The notes under the pieces are model-generated. The model was given only the letters and a program-made list of their open reading frames with translations. It was not told the DNA's origin and did no database searches. This document shows, in pieces, positions 26,001-37,799 of a stretch of 64,000 bases of DNA (positions are counted from its first letter, which is position 1; every line of letters begins with the position of its first letter). The translations under genes were made by a program, and so were the position numbers. Source of the stretch: Corylus avellana (lineage: Eukaryota > Streptophyta > Magnoliopsida > Fagales > Betulaceae); contig NC_081546.1 in NCBI RefSeq assembly GCF_901000735.1, positions 24,155,009 through 24,219,008 of the forward strand. The letters are read 5' to 3'.

Positions 26001-29000
26001 GACTCATCTATAAACTAATAAATAAGAAATGAAGAATGGATAAATTTAACCAGTGATGGGAAAACAATCTCACCGAGTCAATGCCATAATTTATAATTTC
26101 CCCCTCAATAATCTTAGCCAGTAAAGTATGGTTCCAAACCCTGCCAAAACCATCCTAAAATTGACAAAATGTCAATTTATAGGTGCTACTTCAAATAGTA
26201 TTTCAAACAATATAAAAATATATATATTTTTTATTGATAAGTCAAACAATATAAAAATATATAGGTTGTTCCAAAACGTTATTGGAGTGGAACCTGCAAA
26301 TCTGGATGGTCCAGAATCTTCACTTGTTGAAGTGGAACCTGCAGATAAAATTTGAGATGTTATACAATCGGAAACCAATGGCTAGATGAAATGATTTGAC
26401 TACCAGCATTCTCTCTTTCTTTGGTGATTGGTTGCATTTTTCGCTATCCGCAAGACAAAAGGCTAGTGGAAAGAGAAGGTGAAATCTTTTTACTAGATTT
26501 GGAAGAGAAGAATTCAATGCCAGTTAGCTTGAATTGGTTTGAAAACCAACCAATTGATGGGCTCATGAAGCCTCATCTGAAAGTAGAATTGGGTTTTATA
26601 TTTTCTTGACTGCTTGGTTGCAGTGCAAAGATGGTGGCTCTGTTTCATGTGAACCAGAATAAAATTAATTTATGCAAACCACTTTTGGAAATGAGTTTCA
26701 ATCTGTCCCTGCAATTCCTTGGACTCTTGGACTAACTAAGACCACTCAACGCCAGTTCCTCAAATTAAGTGTTGAACCCAAGTTCGATATGTCTCATATG
26801 CAACTCTCTTTCTTTCGGAAATGAACCACTAACCAATTGAGTATCATATCGTGTTAAGTACAAATATTGAATGCTTGAACTATCGCCTCATAGTCATAGT
26901 AGTTGACCTCAATGCCAGTTAGCTTGAATTGGTTTCAAAATCAACCAACTGATGGGCTAATGAAGCCTCATCTCAATGTAGAATGGGTTTTTCTTGACTG
27001 CTTGGTTGCAGTGCAACAATGGTGATGAAAACCCCACCATCTCTGTTTCATGTGAACCAAAATGAAATTCTCTAGTTTCTGCTTAGTTGACATGCATGTA
27101 CATAAGATTGGTTTTTAGCTGCAAACTTTGAGCAATGCTAAATGTTTTTCTTGTGTCCTTTCAAAAATGATGTAGCTTTTAAAATCACAATTAGATCAAA
27201 TGGTGATTTTAAAAGTTACATCAATTTTGGAGAACCTATGGAGGACATGCGGCATTACTCGCACACTTTATATTACTTTAGCATTCATGTCTCGAATTGG
27301 CATTGATTTAGCACTCTAGGTGAATATCAAAATCCCATCTTTATTGTGTCATATAGCAGATCACCTTGAGAATTGCACAAGCTCGATGAAGCTCTTCTTT
27401 TCTGATGTCCCCCTTGCCATCGGCATCGCCTACAAAATAAATGAAACTAATCAAAAGGGATAAAACCAGGAAAGAGTATGCTGAAGGATAAATATCACTG
27501 GAGAAGATCCAATGTGCCCTACCCCAACTGTATGTAGGAATTATACATGAAACGGTGCATATAATATGCACATAATGTAGTAAAGACTTGCAAAACAAAA
27601 ATTTCCACATCACAAAGAAAACTAGAATTGAACCAAAAAAGAATTAAAGAGAAAAGGAAAATACCGGAGAGAAACTCTTGTCTGTCAAGGAATAGACTTA
27701 GCTATAATAATCTAGATATTTTGGGAAAGCAGCAAGGCCCATCCATGCATAATTTTTTTTCTTTCTTTTTTGCGGGTAAATTACAAAAACACCAAATAGA
27801 TTTTGAATCCATGACTTCCTCTGCCCCATTTCTTACGGAGAGAGAAAATGTCATTTGAGCAAATTGCTCATGGGCCACATCCATGCATGAATTGTGTTTC
27901 AAACAACATCCCTGGTATACTTTTCAATCAAGATCCATGGAGTACACTAAAAACTAAAACTTCACCAAGCCCCGAAATAATCCCCTTTTATAAAAGACCT
28001 CTCATATATTAAAGAAGATTTGGGTGAAACAAAGAGGTCATGTCACCAGTTACACAGAAGAGTTTTTAGAATTTACAACTGATGAATCAAATACAATGAA
28101 CATTTGAAGTATAAGAGACTCATATATTTATGAGAGCTTTGACCTTCTATCACGTCCAGGGTGTAAATGCCAAACCAATTGACGGGCTTGCTTAATGTGG
28201 AATGATGACTACTTCAAGGGGATCTTGACTTAAATTCCTTCCATCCCACAATAGATTAAACTTTACAATGGCATGTGTACTCTTTTTGAAAATGCCCTCA
28301 GGCGCCTGGAAAGATGGAGGTATATTTGAAAAAGTGTGGGTTCAATGGGAAGTTAAATGGGTAACTGCTTACAATTTTGGAAACTTTCATTAATTTTTAT
28401 GCAGCCCAAAAAGGAATGTACATTATCTATTATGAGATGAATGGAATAATATCATTCAGCAATTTTTAAACAGTGAGAATGTTGATTACTTTATTTTACA
28501 CAGATATGGCAGGTGAATTCAAATACCCAAAAAGTGATACACAAGCACATGTATCTTAATGTGAGAGAACACTTCGAAAGAATCACATGTTGATGAATGT
28601 GGTCTTACCAATTGACAAGCACAATACGTGCAGATTGTGCCCTCTTGAAGTCAGATAGCTTATTGTTGGAGAAAAGAACCTGCAGAAATGTCATAGAAGG
28701 TTCCAACAAAACTAAAAATCACATAACCAAGAATGAACACTTAAAATCAATTTAAACAAGAAAAATTGCAGCATATCAATTAACTTAGACAACAAAATCA
28801 AACTTTCTTTCTCGAAACAGACAAGGAAAAAAACTGAACACTTAAAAGCTTTAAGTAACTCGAATATATATCAAGTAACCAAGCAATATTACTAGACTGG
28901 AGACATCATGGACAGTATTTAATTGAAGGCATAAGTTCATACAACATCGCAAGGCATCAACAAAAACGATGCTTCAACGCTGAAACTAGGTGGACTTCAG

Positions 29001-29381
29001 GTATTGATGAACGAAAAAGGGTATCATTAAAGCACTATGGGACTTAAAAGACGCCATCGCATTTGTCACAAAATCAAGATTTCATTCAAGCTTACATAGA
29101 CTCATCGTCTGGGTGGGCAACAACTAGCAAGACATTTCTCTTGGGAAGAGCTCCACCTACATTTCAATGATAGAAATGCTTTACATAACGCATAAACCTG
29201 TTAACCAATAAAACCCATAAAAAAGCCCAACAATATGAAATGAAAGAACTAACGCTTGTGTAAATAACCCACCAGTATTCAAGAATAAGCTCCTGGAAGG
29301 TGAGCTTGATCCGCGAAGGATTTTGCACAGAGATGCTACCCAGAGCACAACCAAAGAACCAACAATCAATACCCATCCCAT
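23015..29381 (-). CDS. PIGL: PIG-L-type N-acetylglucosaminyl-phosphatidylinositol de-N-acetylase (ten exons)
   Basis: Catalyses the second step of GPI-anchor synthesis, removing acetate from GlcNAc-PI at the ER membrane. Exons on the minus strand: 29273-29381, 29096-29156, 28609-28679, 27365-27429, 26294-26338, 26074-26154, 25765-25832, 24127-24175, 23357-23517, 23015-23087; all phases agree and give 260 aa. Exon 1 encodes an N-terminal membrane segment (WVLIVGSLVVLWVASL). Exon 2 carries the zinc-binding/catalytic AHPDDES motif. Exons 3-4 give PTISYLTSRGHNLHVLCLS and GDADGKGDIRKEELHRA. Exon 7 carries ITFDNYGVSGHCNHRDVHYG with the conserved histidines. The C-terminus ends YTYVNTLRKIRRM. Several exons are under 70 bp, so simple ORF searches miss most of this gene. 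It is divergent from the NAA40-like gene, with starts 1.1 kb apart. Confidence 0.95.
23818..24010. mobile_element. Possible small MITE in PIG-L intron 8
   Basis: Ends GGATCTGTTTGTTC and, inverted, GGAGCTATTTGGTTC enclose about 185 bp with internal AAAACAG/CTGTTTT inverted motifs. Nearby TAA could be the target duplication. This is a weak call. Confidence 0.4.
24866..25545 (-). mobile_element. Probable 5'-truncated LINE-like fragment in PIG-L intron 7
   Basis: On the plus strand a T run (about 24868-24881) is followed by GGATAAGTAATGGG, which read on the minus strand is a 3' end plus poly(A) tail. The following about 650 bp has a minus-strand open frame (25232-25540) of unusual composition with no recognised domain. 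The 5' boundary and target duplication were not pinned down. Confidence 0.45.
26204..26262. mobile_element. Micro-retroinsertion: poly-T plus GATAAGT with 20-bp target duplication (PIG-L intron 5)
   Basis: CAAACAATATAAAAATATAT occurs at 26204-26223 and 26243-26262. Only a T-rich tract ending ATTGATAAGT lies between them. Same architecture and same GATAAGT end as at 11355-11416. Confidence 0.75.
26512..27068. repeat. Direct repeat of about 155 bp in PIG-L intron 4
   Basis: 26512-26670 and 26910-27068 share CAATGCCAGTTAGCTTGAAT, GATGGGCT, TTGACTGCTTGGTTGCAGTG and CTGTTTCATGTGAACCA, with scattered differences. A related phrase near 28170-28210 (CCAATTGACGGGCTT) suggests relics of one dispersed repeat. 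Confidence 0.75.
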
Positions 29382-29774
29382 TTAGTACGCGTGCATGCCC
29401 ACCTGCTGCAACCAAACAACAACAATTTCAAGCTCACAACAAACAATAAGTCTTGGAGGCATTTCAACAAACATATAAACTACAAAAAACGAAAAAGGAA
29501 CTGAACGGGAATAATAAGGGAGCCTGATTAATTGTGAACAAAGTTAGTAACTTGATTTGGCACTGAGATTTGCGGCTAGTCTGAATTTACAAAGTTAGTA
29601 ACTTGATTTAGGAATAAATACCTTTGACTTGGACCTTTAACAACTTTATATTTTTTTGCACCTATATTTTAATTTGGAGAATAACTTCTAGAGTAATGCT
29701 TGAGAACAACAAAAGTTTCGTAGTATTTTTGTTTTTTCCCAACAAACTGGGGTTAGATTTTTAAAAAACAAAAG

Positions 29775-30359
29775 GGTTAAATAGGTTAACAATTTTTATT
29801 TTTTGCCCCATATGTTTAGTTTTTATCACGAGAGGTACATTGGGTTTACAAAAAAATGAAGATGGTATCTTCGTCTAAATTCCATCCAAAATTTGACAGA
29901 AAGACACTTCAAAATCATTAAAAAATTGACACGTGTCCATATACCTAACTAAAAATATATATTTTTTAAATTAAAAACATTAAAAAGTCAGATTGTTTCA
30001 CTTTTAACATTTAAAATCTGACGGAGAAGTTTAAATTGATTGCAATTGAAATTTCAAGGGTTTAAATTGAGAGGTTTTAAAGTTTGAGAGGGGCTTATCA
30101 AAACGTGCGAGTCTAAAGTAAAGTTTCCTCTATAACTTTGTAATGTTTTTAATTTATATATATATATATATATATATTTTATTTTTAATTAGATATATGG
30201 ACACGTGTTAATTTCTTAATGGCACTGACATGGCTTTCCGTCACATTTTAGATGAAAGTACCATCTCCGTCTTTATATAAACCTAATGTACCTCTTGTAA
30301 TAAAAACTAAACTCTAGTAACAAAAAATAAAATTGTTAACCTCAAAAAAATATTTAACC
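29775..30359. mobile_element. Foldback Mutator-like MITE in the shared PIG-L/NAA40 upstream region
   Basis: Two arms of about 150-170 bp are inverted copies. The left arm (about 29775-29935) reads GGTTAACAATTTTTATTTTTTG, a segment like AGAGGTACATTGGGTTTA, and a CCGT/ACGG-type core. The right arm (about 30200-30359) repeats these in reverse. The centre has a (TA)n run (about 30157-30177). No protein is encoded. Its right end lies about 110 bp before the NAA40-like ATG, so it may contribute to that promoter. Confidence 0.65.
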
Positions 30360-30468
30360 AAAAAAAAAAAAAAAAAATAGACCCACGCACGCAGTACGCA
30401 CATACCTTCAGCTCTCAAAACCCATATTATCTGTCCGTCATACGGGGGAGTTAGAAAGATCGGCAGCA

Positions 30469-33400
30469 ATGGAATCGAAGGGGCTTCCTAGCAACCATTC
30501 TAACGACAACAGAGAAAACAGGGTTAAGCGTAAAGAGGTAGATAACACTCCCGAAGCTTCTATAAAGTTTCTTCCTTCTAGTTTTTTTTTTTCGATGAAT
30601 ATTCATTTTAAGTTAAAAAGCTGTGAGGCACTTCTATAGGAATGAATATTGGTCGTGTATTTGTAGGTTCTTGAGAAGAAGAAGGCGATGGATGAGCTTA
30701 TCAAATCAGCCTCGGCTGATAAAGACCCTCTTTCTTCTTTCCCATCCTTTCGCCACTTCGACAGAAATGGTATCACACTAGTAGCCCAACTACTATATCC
30801 CATGATTGTATACCAACCCCATATACCCATTTCACTATTCTGAACTATGATTAAAGCTTTGTTCATTTTTTAGTTTGTTCATGCATTCATTATACTTTTG
30901 TGGGTCACTGGAATTGGTTACTTTGTCTGTTTTCTCCAGCATAATTTGGCGAATGCTCTGTGATGATGTAGCATCCCAATGGGGAAAAAGAAGGGAAATA
31001 GAAAAATAAATAACAAAAAAGTTAATTCTTTTGATGGTTAATTGAAGTCTCTTAGCACCTTTGAAGTCTATATGTTTCTTATGTTACTTGTGTTTTTGCT
31101 TTCTGGCATCTTCATAATACATAGTCGTGAGAACTGCAAGAGAAATTACTGTTGTTGATCATCTCAACTGCATTTTTAATTTTTGCATGGAAACGATGAG
31201 CTTGTGGTCTTTGTAAGTAGTTTGGACTTAGCAGTATTTTCTTCTTTGATCTTTCATTCCTTTTCTTTTTTAATGAAATTGCTACCATATTGGTTGATGT
31301 CCAAGTTATGGCTTACAGTTTTGTACTTTCAAATTGAATATTTCTTGTAATGCCCATGTTAATTTGATTTCTAGGCCTATCTATATACTTGAAATCGGGG
31401 TGCGGGGATAAACTCTCCTCTTCTATCAAGCAATACATTATGAGGCTCCTTAAGGTAATAGAAGGCTGACTATTCATCTTTGACAATTAATTATGCGAAA
31501 TGACCCAGATGAAAGTTTGCTCTCATTTTCTTTCCTTCGCATATTATGTAGACATTAATCCCAAGGAATTGGCTCAAGTGGTGAAGACTTTGCACTTGGT
31601 GCCATCCCCATAAGGTCTAAGGTTCAAATCCCCTTGAGTGTAAACAATTCCTTGGGAACATGTGCCTTACCCTTTTTTTGGGGGGTGGGGGGTGGGTCCG
31701 GTGGGATGCCCTGCACAGGTCTGGAGTTTGCCCTCAGGGGTGGATACATGAAGTGGCCCTGCCTTGGGAGATTCCCTGTCATTAAAAAATTAAAAATTAA
31801 AAATTAAAAAAATTAAAATTATGTAGACATACATACATAAATGCATACTATGGATACATATATGCATATATGTATCTATCTATTATGGGTTACATTTTTT
31901 GTTTCTGGATCAATACAAATTGGCTAACCTTCTGAAATCTGCAGGCCAATATGGAGGCACCATATGGGTTTGAATGGCCAACAGAGGAGAAGGTGAAGCG
32001 TAGTGAAATGGTTGCACCAGAAGCACGTTATATATTTGTGCATGAGGCTCCAAGTGCAAGTACGAGTGAGATCTTAACAATGTCAGAAAGGAAAAGACCT
32101 TCAAATAATTGTGTTGAAGATAGGGGACCCATGGTTGGATTTGTACACTACCGCTTTACTCTAGAGGAAAAGATACCCGTACTTTATGTGTATGAATTAC
32201 AACTTGAGCCTTGTGTCCAAGCAAAAGGACTGGGGAATTTTCTAATGCAACTTATTGAGCTTATTGCGTGCAAGGTGCTGAGTTATGATTCTTGTCTATC
32301 TTTCATGTTAATAATTGCAGAAATTTGTTGAATTAAACACTATGCTGTAGTAATATTTCAAAACTGTCATATGACACTCAAAAGGATTTCTGAGACTTTT
32401 GTTGATGATTATGTTAATATAGTCTCATGTTGGAGTTTCCAAAATCTTATTTACCCTCTATTGTGTTGTTTTAAATATTCTTCTTATTAAGCTTACAGCT
32501 TTCTTGTTTGTCATTGCCTTACATGTAGTCATCAATTTGGAATTTCCATCTTTGCAGAACCGCATGAGTGCCGTGGTGCTGACTGTTCAAAAAGCAAATT
32601 CTTTAGCTATGAATTTCTATTTAAATAAGCTAAGGTAAACCTCACTATACAACCATCTACTTATTTTTATCAAGTAAAGACTGACTGCATATTAAATGTA
32701 AAATTTGGGAGTTTTTCCTAATACCATGTCAATATTTCCTTTGTTAGGAGCCAAGGTGATCCTAGGGGCAATAAAAGGTCATAACTATCTTGTGACAGTC
32801 CAATCTCTTCTCTCTTAAAACAACAGACACTTAACAGCACTCCTTAATGCTTCCCTCCATAAGAAACAAACAAAGAAGAAACTTGATGGTCATCCTTTTT
32901 AAGGCTTACCTGCTTAATTTTCATTCTGAGGCAGTATACCCGAAAACTAAAAAATAAAAATAAAAATAAAAATTGGTGGTGTAGATATTTGAGACTGGAC
33001 AAAGAGTTTGACCATTTGGGTAAAATCACAAGCTTTGTGTTTAGAAATGTGGTATTGCTTGCAGAGCAGGCAACTCACTAAATCTAGACATGAGGACACC
33101 ACATATAAGCTTTTTCTGTGTACATGGTTCATAGATCTGTGCAGAAATGCACAAACATGCAGACACAATCATTATGTTTTCAGTTTTTGTGTCTGAATTA
33201 GTTTGGAATCACCATGAGGATTTTATTTAGTATTCAACCTATTGTAATCAAATATAATCAATGCAATGTTCATTCCTATGCATGTATTCATCAAGCATGA
33301 TCAAAGAATGTATATATTATGTCCTTTAACAATGAAGCTAGCCTCCAAACTGGTGGGAGACATTTTACTTATTCTCCTTTTCCCTTTAATATACGTTTTT

Positions 33401-34015
33401 ATTTCTTAGTAAAAGAAATAAAAAAGTGAGGTATCTAGTTGGCCCCTCTGTCAACATCAACAAGTTTTGGGTAATGCATGCCACTGGTCTAGACAACTAG
33501 CCGGTACATAGAAGAGGCCATAGAGTCGGACAAACATTTGATATTCAAAAGAAAATTTGGTCAGTAAGAACCCATGTTATTATTATTATTATTATTATTT
33601 GGGTGAATGAGAATTGCATTAACCAACAAAGAACCCATGTTATTATTAAAATCAACTTATGTTTGCAGCACACATAAATCATTTACTCGTTATTCAAAAG
33701 TTAGTTTATTGATTTCATTATTTGCCTTTATCCCACAGATCTGTAATATATCCTTGCGATTTCTGTTTAACGTTTTGTTGCTAGAATTGGTGAAAATTTT
33801 GTTTTAGTTTTGAGCAGATACGTTGTATCAACTGTTTCACCGTCAAGAGTTGATCCATTGGTATGGAATTATTACACATTACATTATGTTATCTTTCTTT
33901 TTTCTTTTTTATTTTATTTTGAGGTAGTTTTTAGATTTTCGTGCAGCTTGGAATTGAGAAGAGTTATGAAATTCTTTGCAAAGCATTTGATCATGAAGCT
34001 AAAGCTATCTTGGAG
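30469..34015 (+). CDS. NAA40: NAA40 (NatD)-type histone N-alpha-acetyltransferase, 3' end unresolved
   Basis: GNAT-family enzyme that acetylates the N-terminal serine of histones H4 and H2A. Exons: 30469-30537, 30667-30769, 31375-31454, 31945-32274, 32558-32634, 33818-33860, 33947-34015, joined in phase to 257 codons. The acetyl-CoA loop is QAKGLGNF (Q/RxxGxG) in exon 4, preceded by the strand VLYVYELQLEP and followed by LTVQKANSLAMNFYLNKL. The last visible exon ends SYEILCKAFDHEAKAILE in phase 0 before GTAACA. The human enzyme has 237 aa, so only a short tail is missing. Candidate terminal exons after consensus-like acceptors are at 39983 (6 codons then TGA) or 35603/39435 (within the duplicated intergenic repeat); none is convincing. 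An alternative is read-through of the donor at 34016, adding an unrelated tail to 34264. Confidence 0.9.
31543..31830 (+). mobile_element. tRNA-derived SINE with 13-bp target duplication (intron 3 of the NAA40-like gene)
   Basis: The SINE body is 31556-31817. It has an A-box-like GGCTCAAGTGGTGAAG and a B-box GGTTCAAATCC about 45 bp later, a G-rich tRNA-unrelated part, and an (ATTAAAA)n tail. ATTATGTAGACAT flanks it perfectly at 31543-31555 and 31818-31830. Confidence 0.9.
33566..33648 (-). mobile_element. Very short retroinsertion with 20-bp target duplication
   Basis: AAGAACCCATGTTATTATTA is present at 33566-33585 and 33629-33648. The 43-base insert between them reads, on the minus strand, GTTGGTTAATGCAATTCTCA followed by a (TAA)n tail, compatible with the last bases of a LINE. 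It lies in intron 5 of the NAA40-like gene. Confidence 0.75.
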
Positions 34016-34479
34016 GTAACAGTTAATTTAGTATATGACTCATTAAGTATATTTAGTTGCAGTCTCATAGCTGAGCATCATAATTGGATATATAAATGTT
34101 TAGAATATGAAAATCTATGTGTCCACTATCATGCTAGTTTCTTGACAAAACTACTTTCTAGTTGGAGTGACATATTAAAATTAGTACATGACTGCCCTTT
34201 GGAAATAATTAAATTGTTTGGTCAAAAGTTTTGTAAATGCATTGCACTATTTTTCTTAAGTTGAACTTCAACGCTAAAAAAAGTGACGCAACTGCGCGTT
34301 TTTTCTTGGGACGTTTTAAACTACCAAACGGGACTTTTTGAGTATTAATGAAGACTATAGAAAGCCTCGAAAAAACTGTGTTTCGGCCTGTCATTTTTGT
34401 ACAAGAATGTTTTCTCAAGAAGAATGTTTGTCTTATTTGTTTAAGGTGACTCTCCAAAAAGAATGTTTTCTCAAGAAAA

Positions 34480-35740
34480 AAGTACAATTATAATATTCGC
34501 ATTTCAAGTAGATGAACAATGGTTGTGTAGATAGGATCATCGCTTGTTTTAACTCTTCATAAGTAAAATCAGAATTTTGCATAAAACTTCTTGTCAGGAT
34601 CCAGGTTTCTTAAGCCTAAGGTCCATCATCCACTGTTAATCCTTCAGAATAAATCCACTTCCCCAGTTACTGCATAGTGTATGTATAGCAGCGTTGCAAG
34701 GAAAACAAGAAACTAGTTTGTTACCCCTGCCTAGGCCCTCGCTACCTGAACCCCATGTATATTAAAAGTCAATGTTCTCCCTTATGCCTGCAGGTATGTA
34801 GTGCACGTAGTCATTTGTCTATGAGGGTGGTGTACATAATGTGAAATCCAGAAAGTTAGTCCAATATTGGGTGGATGGATTATGAAGGTGTTTCATGAGT
34901 ACTAAGTTTCATTTTGCTTCCTTACTAGGTGAGCCTGCTGTTACATAAGTAACTATAGAAAGCTTTAATTGTAACTTTAACTAGTCTTTTTGGGGTAATA
35001 ATGTGGACGTGGCTAACGTTTTGATAGATCATGACGTACAAGGTCCAAAGTATGAATTTAGCTCCCTATGCTAATTCCTCATTTCACTGAACCGGGGAAC
35101 TTACAGCCAAAGTTTTGTACCTCACAGTAGCATAGTTTAGATGTTATCTTTACAATTCCAAGCTTGAATGCAGAGATATAGACATTTCAATAGATATAGA
35201 ACAGGCAAAAGAACTGAGAAAAATAACTGGTCAGACATTTGTTTTTGGTAAGTAAAAACTATTGGACAAACAGTTTACAAAAAACTCAGAAAAAATGTTC
35301 AGAGCTTACAGTAGAAAAAATCTGTGCATGCAATTTGTGGAGGAGGACAGGAAGACTAGAAATAGAGAAATAAAAAAATAAAATAGCTTCTCAGTTTCTA
35401 ACCATTTTCCTCTAACTTAGCTGTGTCAAGCCTCTAAAAAATTGTGTTGTCTATAAGACAAGGCCTCGTGTTCATCATCTTTGTTCCTAACAAATTGAAA
35501 AACTAGATCTGGTTTTGTACTTCAAGTGTGGGTATAATTGTTGGATCCCTAAAATTTTAAAGAACAAATTATTTTTCAAACATTCAACAACTCCAGCAGG
35601 GTTGCAGTTGTTGAATGATATTGAAATGATTTTATGAATCTTTTGTCTTTTCTTTTTAATAGCTCATTTGACACTTGTCTTTTAGTAGTATAATAGGTAA
35701 GAAGTAAAGAGGAAAGTAGAAGTGACTGTTATAACTGAAG
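34480..35740. repeat. Diverged direct duplication, left copy
   Basis: Blocks here recur in the same order at 39110-39571: about 34485-34700 matches 39118-39320 (TAAAATCAGAATTT, CCACTTCC), and 35497-35738 matches 39330-39571 at high identity over 240 bp (CTAGATCTGGTTTTGTACTT to GTGACTGTTATAACTG). Further blocks (about 35100-35370) match 40630-41090. No coding potential was found. Region 34016-34480 before it shows only AT-rich sequence and a local repeat around AAGAATGTTTTCTCAAGAA (34402, 34458). Confidence 0.8.
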
Positions 35741-36394
35741 CACTTCCACCATGGAATTCAAGAGATGATGGCTTGGTTTTGTAGCCCATTTCTCCAACCC
35801 ATCACGCCAAGAGATGAGAGATGTTCTGATCCAATTTTTATCCTTGCATTTCATGGTCTGATCTGATTTCCAGGTGTTGATTTGTTGGTCTGGTTTCAAA
35901 ACAAAAACAAAAACAAAGAATGATTAATAGAAAACAAAAAAAAAGGGTGGGTCAGGGATGTTTTCTAGAAAATGAAAAAAAAAAAAAAAAACAAGGGAGA
36001 GAAAGATGATTACAGTGATTTTGGTGTTGCTCTGGTTTTGGAGAGAGAGAGGGGAGAGAGAGGGGAAGAAAAGGTAAGGACAAAAAACAATATTTAAATA
36101 AAATAGATTGTAAAATAGAGAGTATGCTGGTGTTCATTGTGAAAGAGTAGTAGCTAAACTAAAAAAGTTGATTTTGAGTGGCTAAAATAGCCATCAACTG
36201 CTGGAGATGCTCTAAGGTCTTTGCTTGATGCCCCTTTGCCTTCAACCAATAAGTATTATTTTCCAACACAATGCTGCCTAGTAGATTGATAGATGGATAA
36301 AATCTCTTTTTCTTTTTTCTTTTTTTGGTAGTTAATGGCTATGCTAGCTTTGGATTTCAGTTTGTGTCTCTTTTTGATTCCAGAATGAGTGGTA

Positions 36395-36441
<47 letters not shown>

Positions 36442-36960
36442 GCATATTTCCCCTTTTTCTTATGCATTGCCACCAATATCACATGGTTTTGTATAAAATA
36501 GGGTTCTATTACATGAGACTGAGCAAATGGTATTCTGATATTTATGACATGCTAAACTTCTTTAGCATGTGGGTGTAATCAAACAAGAAAGAGTTGTTGT
36601 AGTTCACCTCCGTGGAAGTCTAGAGATATTTGGCCTGGAGGGCTCTTTCCAAAGAAGTTATGCAACAAAGACAAGTGTTTTCCCCTAGGACGTTTCATAT
36701 TCTTCTGGTGCCTTACTAAGTAAGTATAGAGAGTGAGATAGAGAGTCTTAAGAAGAGACGAGAGTAGGTAAGCTGGCTTCACTTGGCTTGTCCTTTTCAG
36801 GCTTGGCTATCAAATGGCTTCATTTGGCTTGGTCTGTTTTGCTTGCTTTGGAACTTATTTTAGATGTGGGGTTTTAGCTTAGATTACTCCGAAGTATCTT
36901 TCCAACTACCTTTTTTTGAAGGACTGAAATTTTATTGTTATGTGTGATCAATGTGGGTGC
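35741..36960. other. Intergenic with a (CT)n microsatellite
   Basis: Contains a perfect (CT)n tract at 36398-36436 (39 bp), a GA-rich stretch at about 36040-36068 and no recognisable gene. Open frames here are microsatellite translations. Confidence 0.65.
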
Positions 36961-36964
36961 TTAT

Positions 36965-37790
36965 TTCTTCTTCTTTTTTTTTTTTTTAATTTTATTTTAT
37001 AAGTGATAAGTGTATTATCAAAACGCACAGAGGGGCGCAACCCATATATACAAGAGGTATAAAGGGTAACCCCTATTAACTAGAAAAAGATTTACAAAGC
37101 TCTAAGAAATTAGAAAAGGTGGACTCATGCGAGTTCAACCAAGTCCCGCTCCAAGAGAACAAAGTATGTAACGCCAACTTCCTCAACTCAATCATGCCGC
37201 TTTCCTTATCCTCAAAGCTGCCTGCATTCCGTTCACGCCATAAACACCACATCACACATAATGGGATGAGCCTCCACATACGCAAAGCATGCCTATTACC
37301 CAATTGACCCCTCCAAATTCCCAAGATATCACTCACCTTTCGTGGCATAGCCCAACTCACTCCAAAGAGTTGGAAAGAAAACACTCCACACCTCATTTGC
37401 AACCTCACAATGTAGGAATAGATAGTCAATGGACTCTCCCTAGTGTTTACACGTATAACACCACTCCATTACCATAACATTCCTCTTTCATAAATTGTCC
37501 AAAGTGAGAATCTTTCCTACCGTCGCCGTACACACAAAGAAAGCCACTCTTGAGGGAGCATTCACCTTCCAAATACTCTTCCACGGAGCAAACGCCTGTG
37601 TCGGTGTAGAGAGAGACTTATAATAGGATTTCACTTCAAAGGTATTTCTTTTTGACGGAATCCAACAAATTTTATCCTCACCTCCACATCTGATTTTTTC
37701 TATGCAGCAAAGAATCTGGATCGAGTGTGATGTCACTGAATCAGACTTTGTTTTTCCCACTGATCACTTATAGGACATATATCTAATTCT
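36965..37790 (-). mobile_element. 5'-truncated L1-type LINE, C-terminal end of ORF2
   Basis: On the minus strand two overlapping frames read GGEDKICWIPSKRNTFEVKS, KSIWKVNAPSRVAFFVC and, after a frame change, MWRLIPLCVMWCLWRERNAG. This is the zinc-binding (zf-RVT) region at the end of plant L1 reverse transcriptase ORFs. The 3' end is at the plus-strand T run 36969-36986 (poly(A) tail). The 5' boundary is near 37760-37790. The frame change between the two parts marks it as dead. Confidence 0.85.
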
Positions 37791-37799
37791 GTATCTGAA

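Noticed and set aside
33941..34264. 107-codon plus-strand frame at 33941-34264
   Set aside because: Its first part is exon 7 of the NAA40-like gene; the rest is most likely intron read-through after a normal donor at 34016.
36256..36438. Frame made of Arg-Glu repeats
   Set aside because: Translation of a (CT)n microsatellite.
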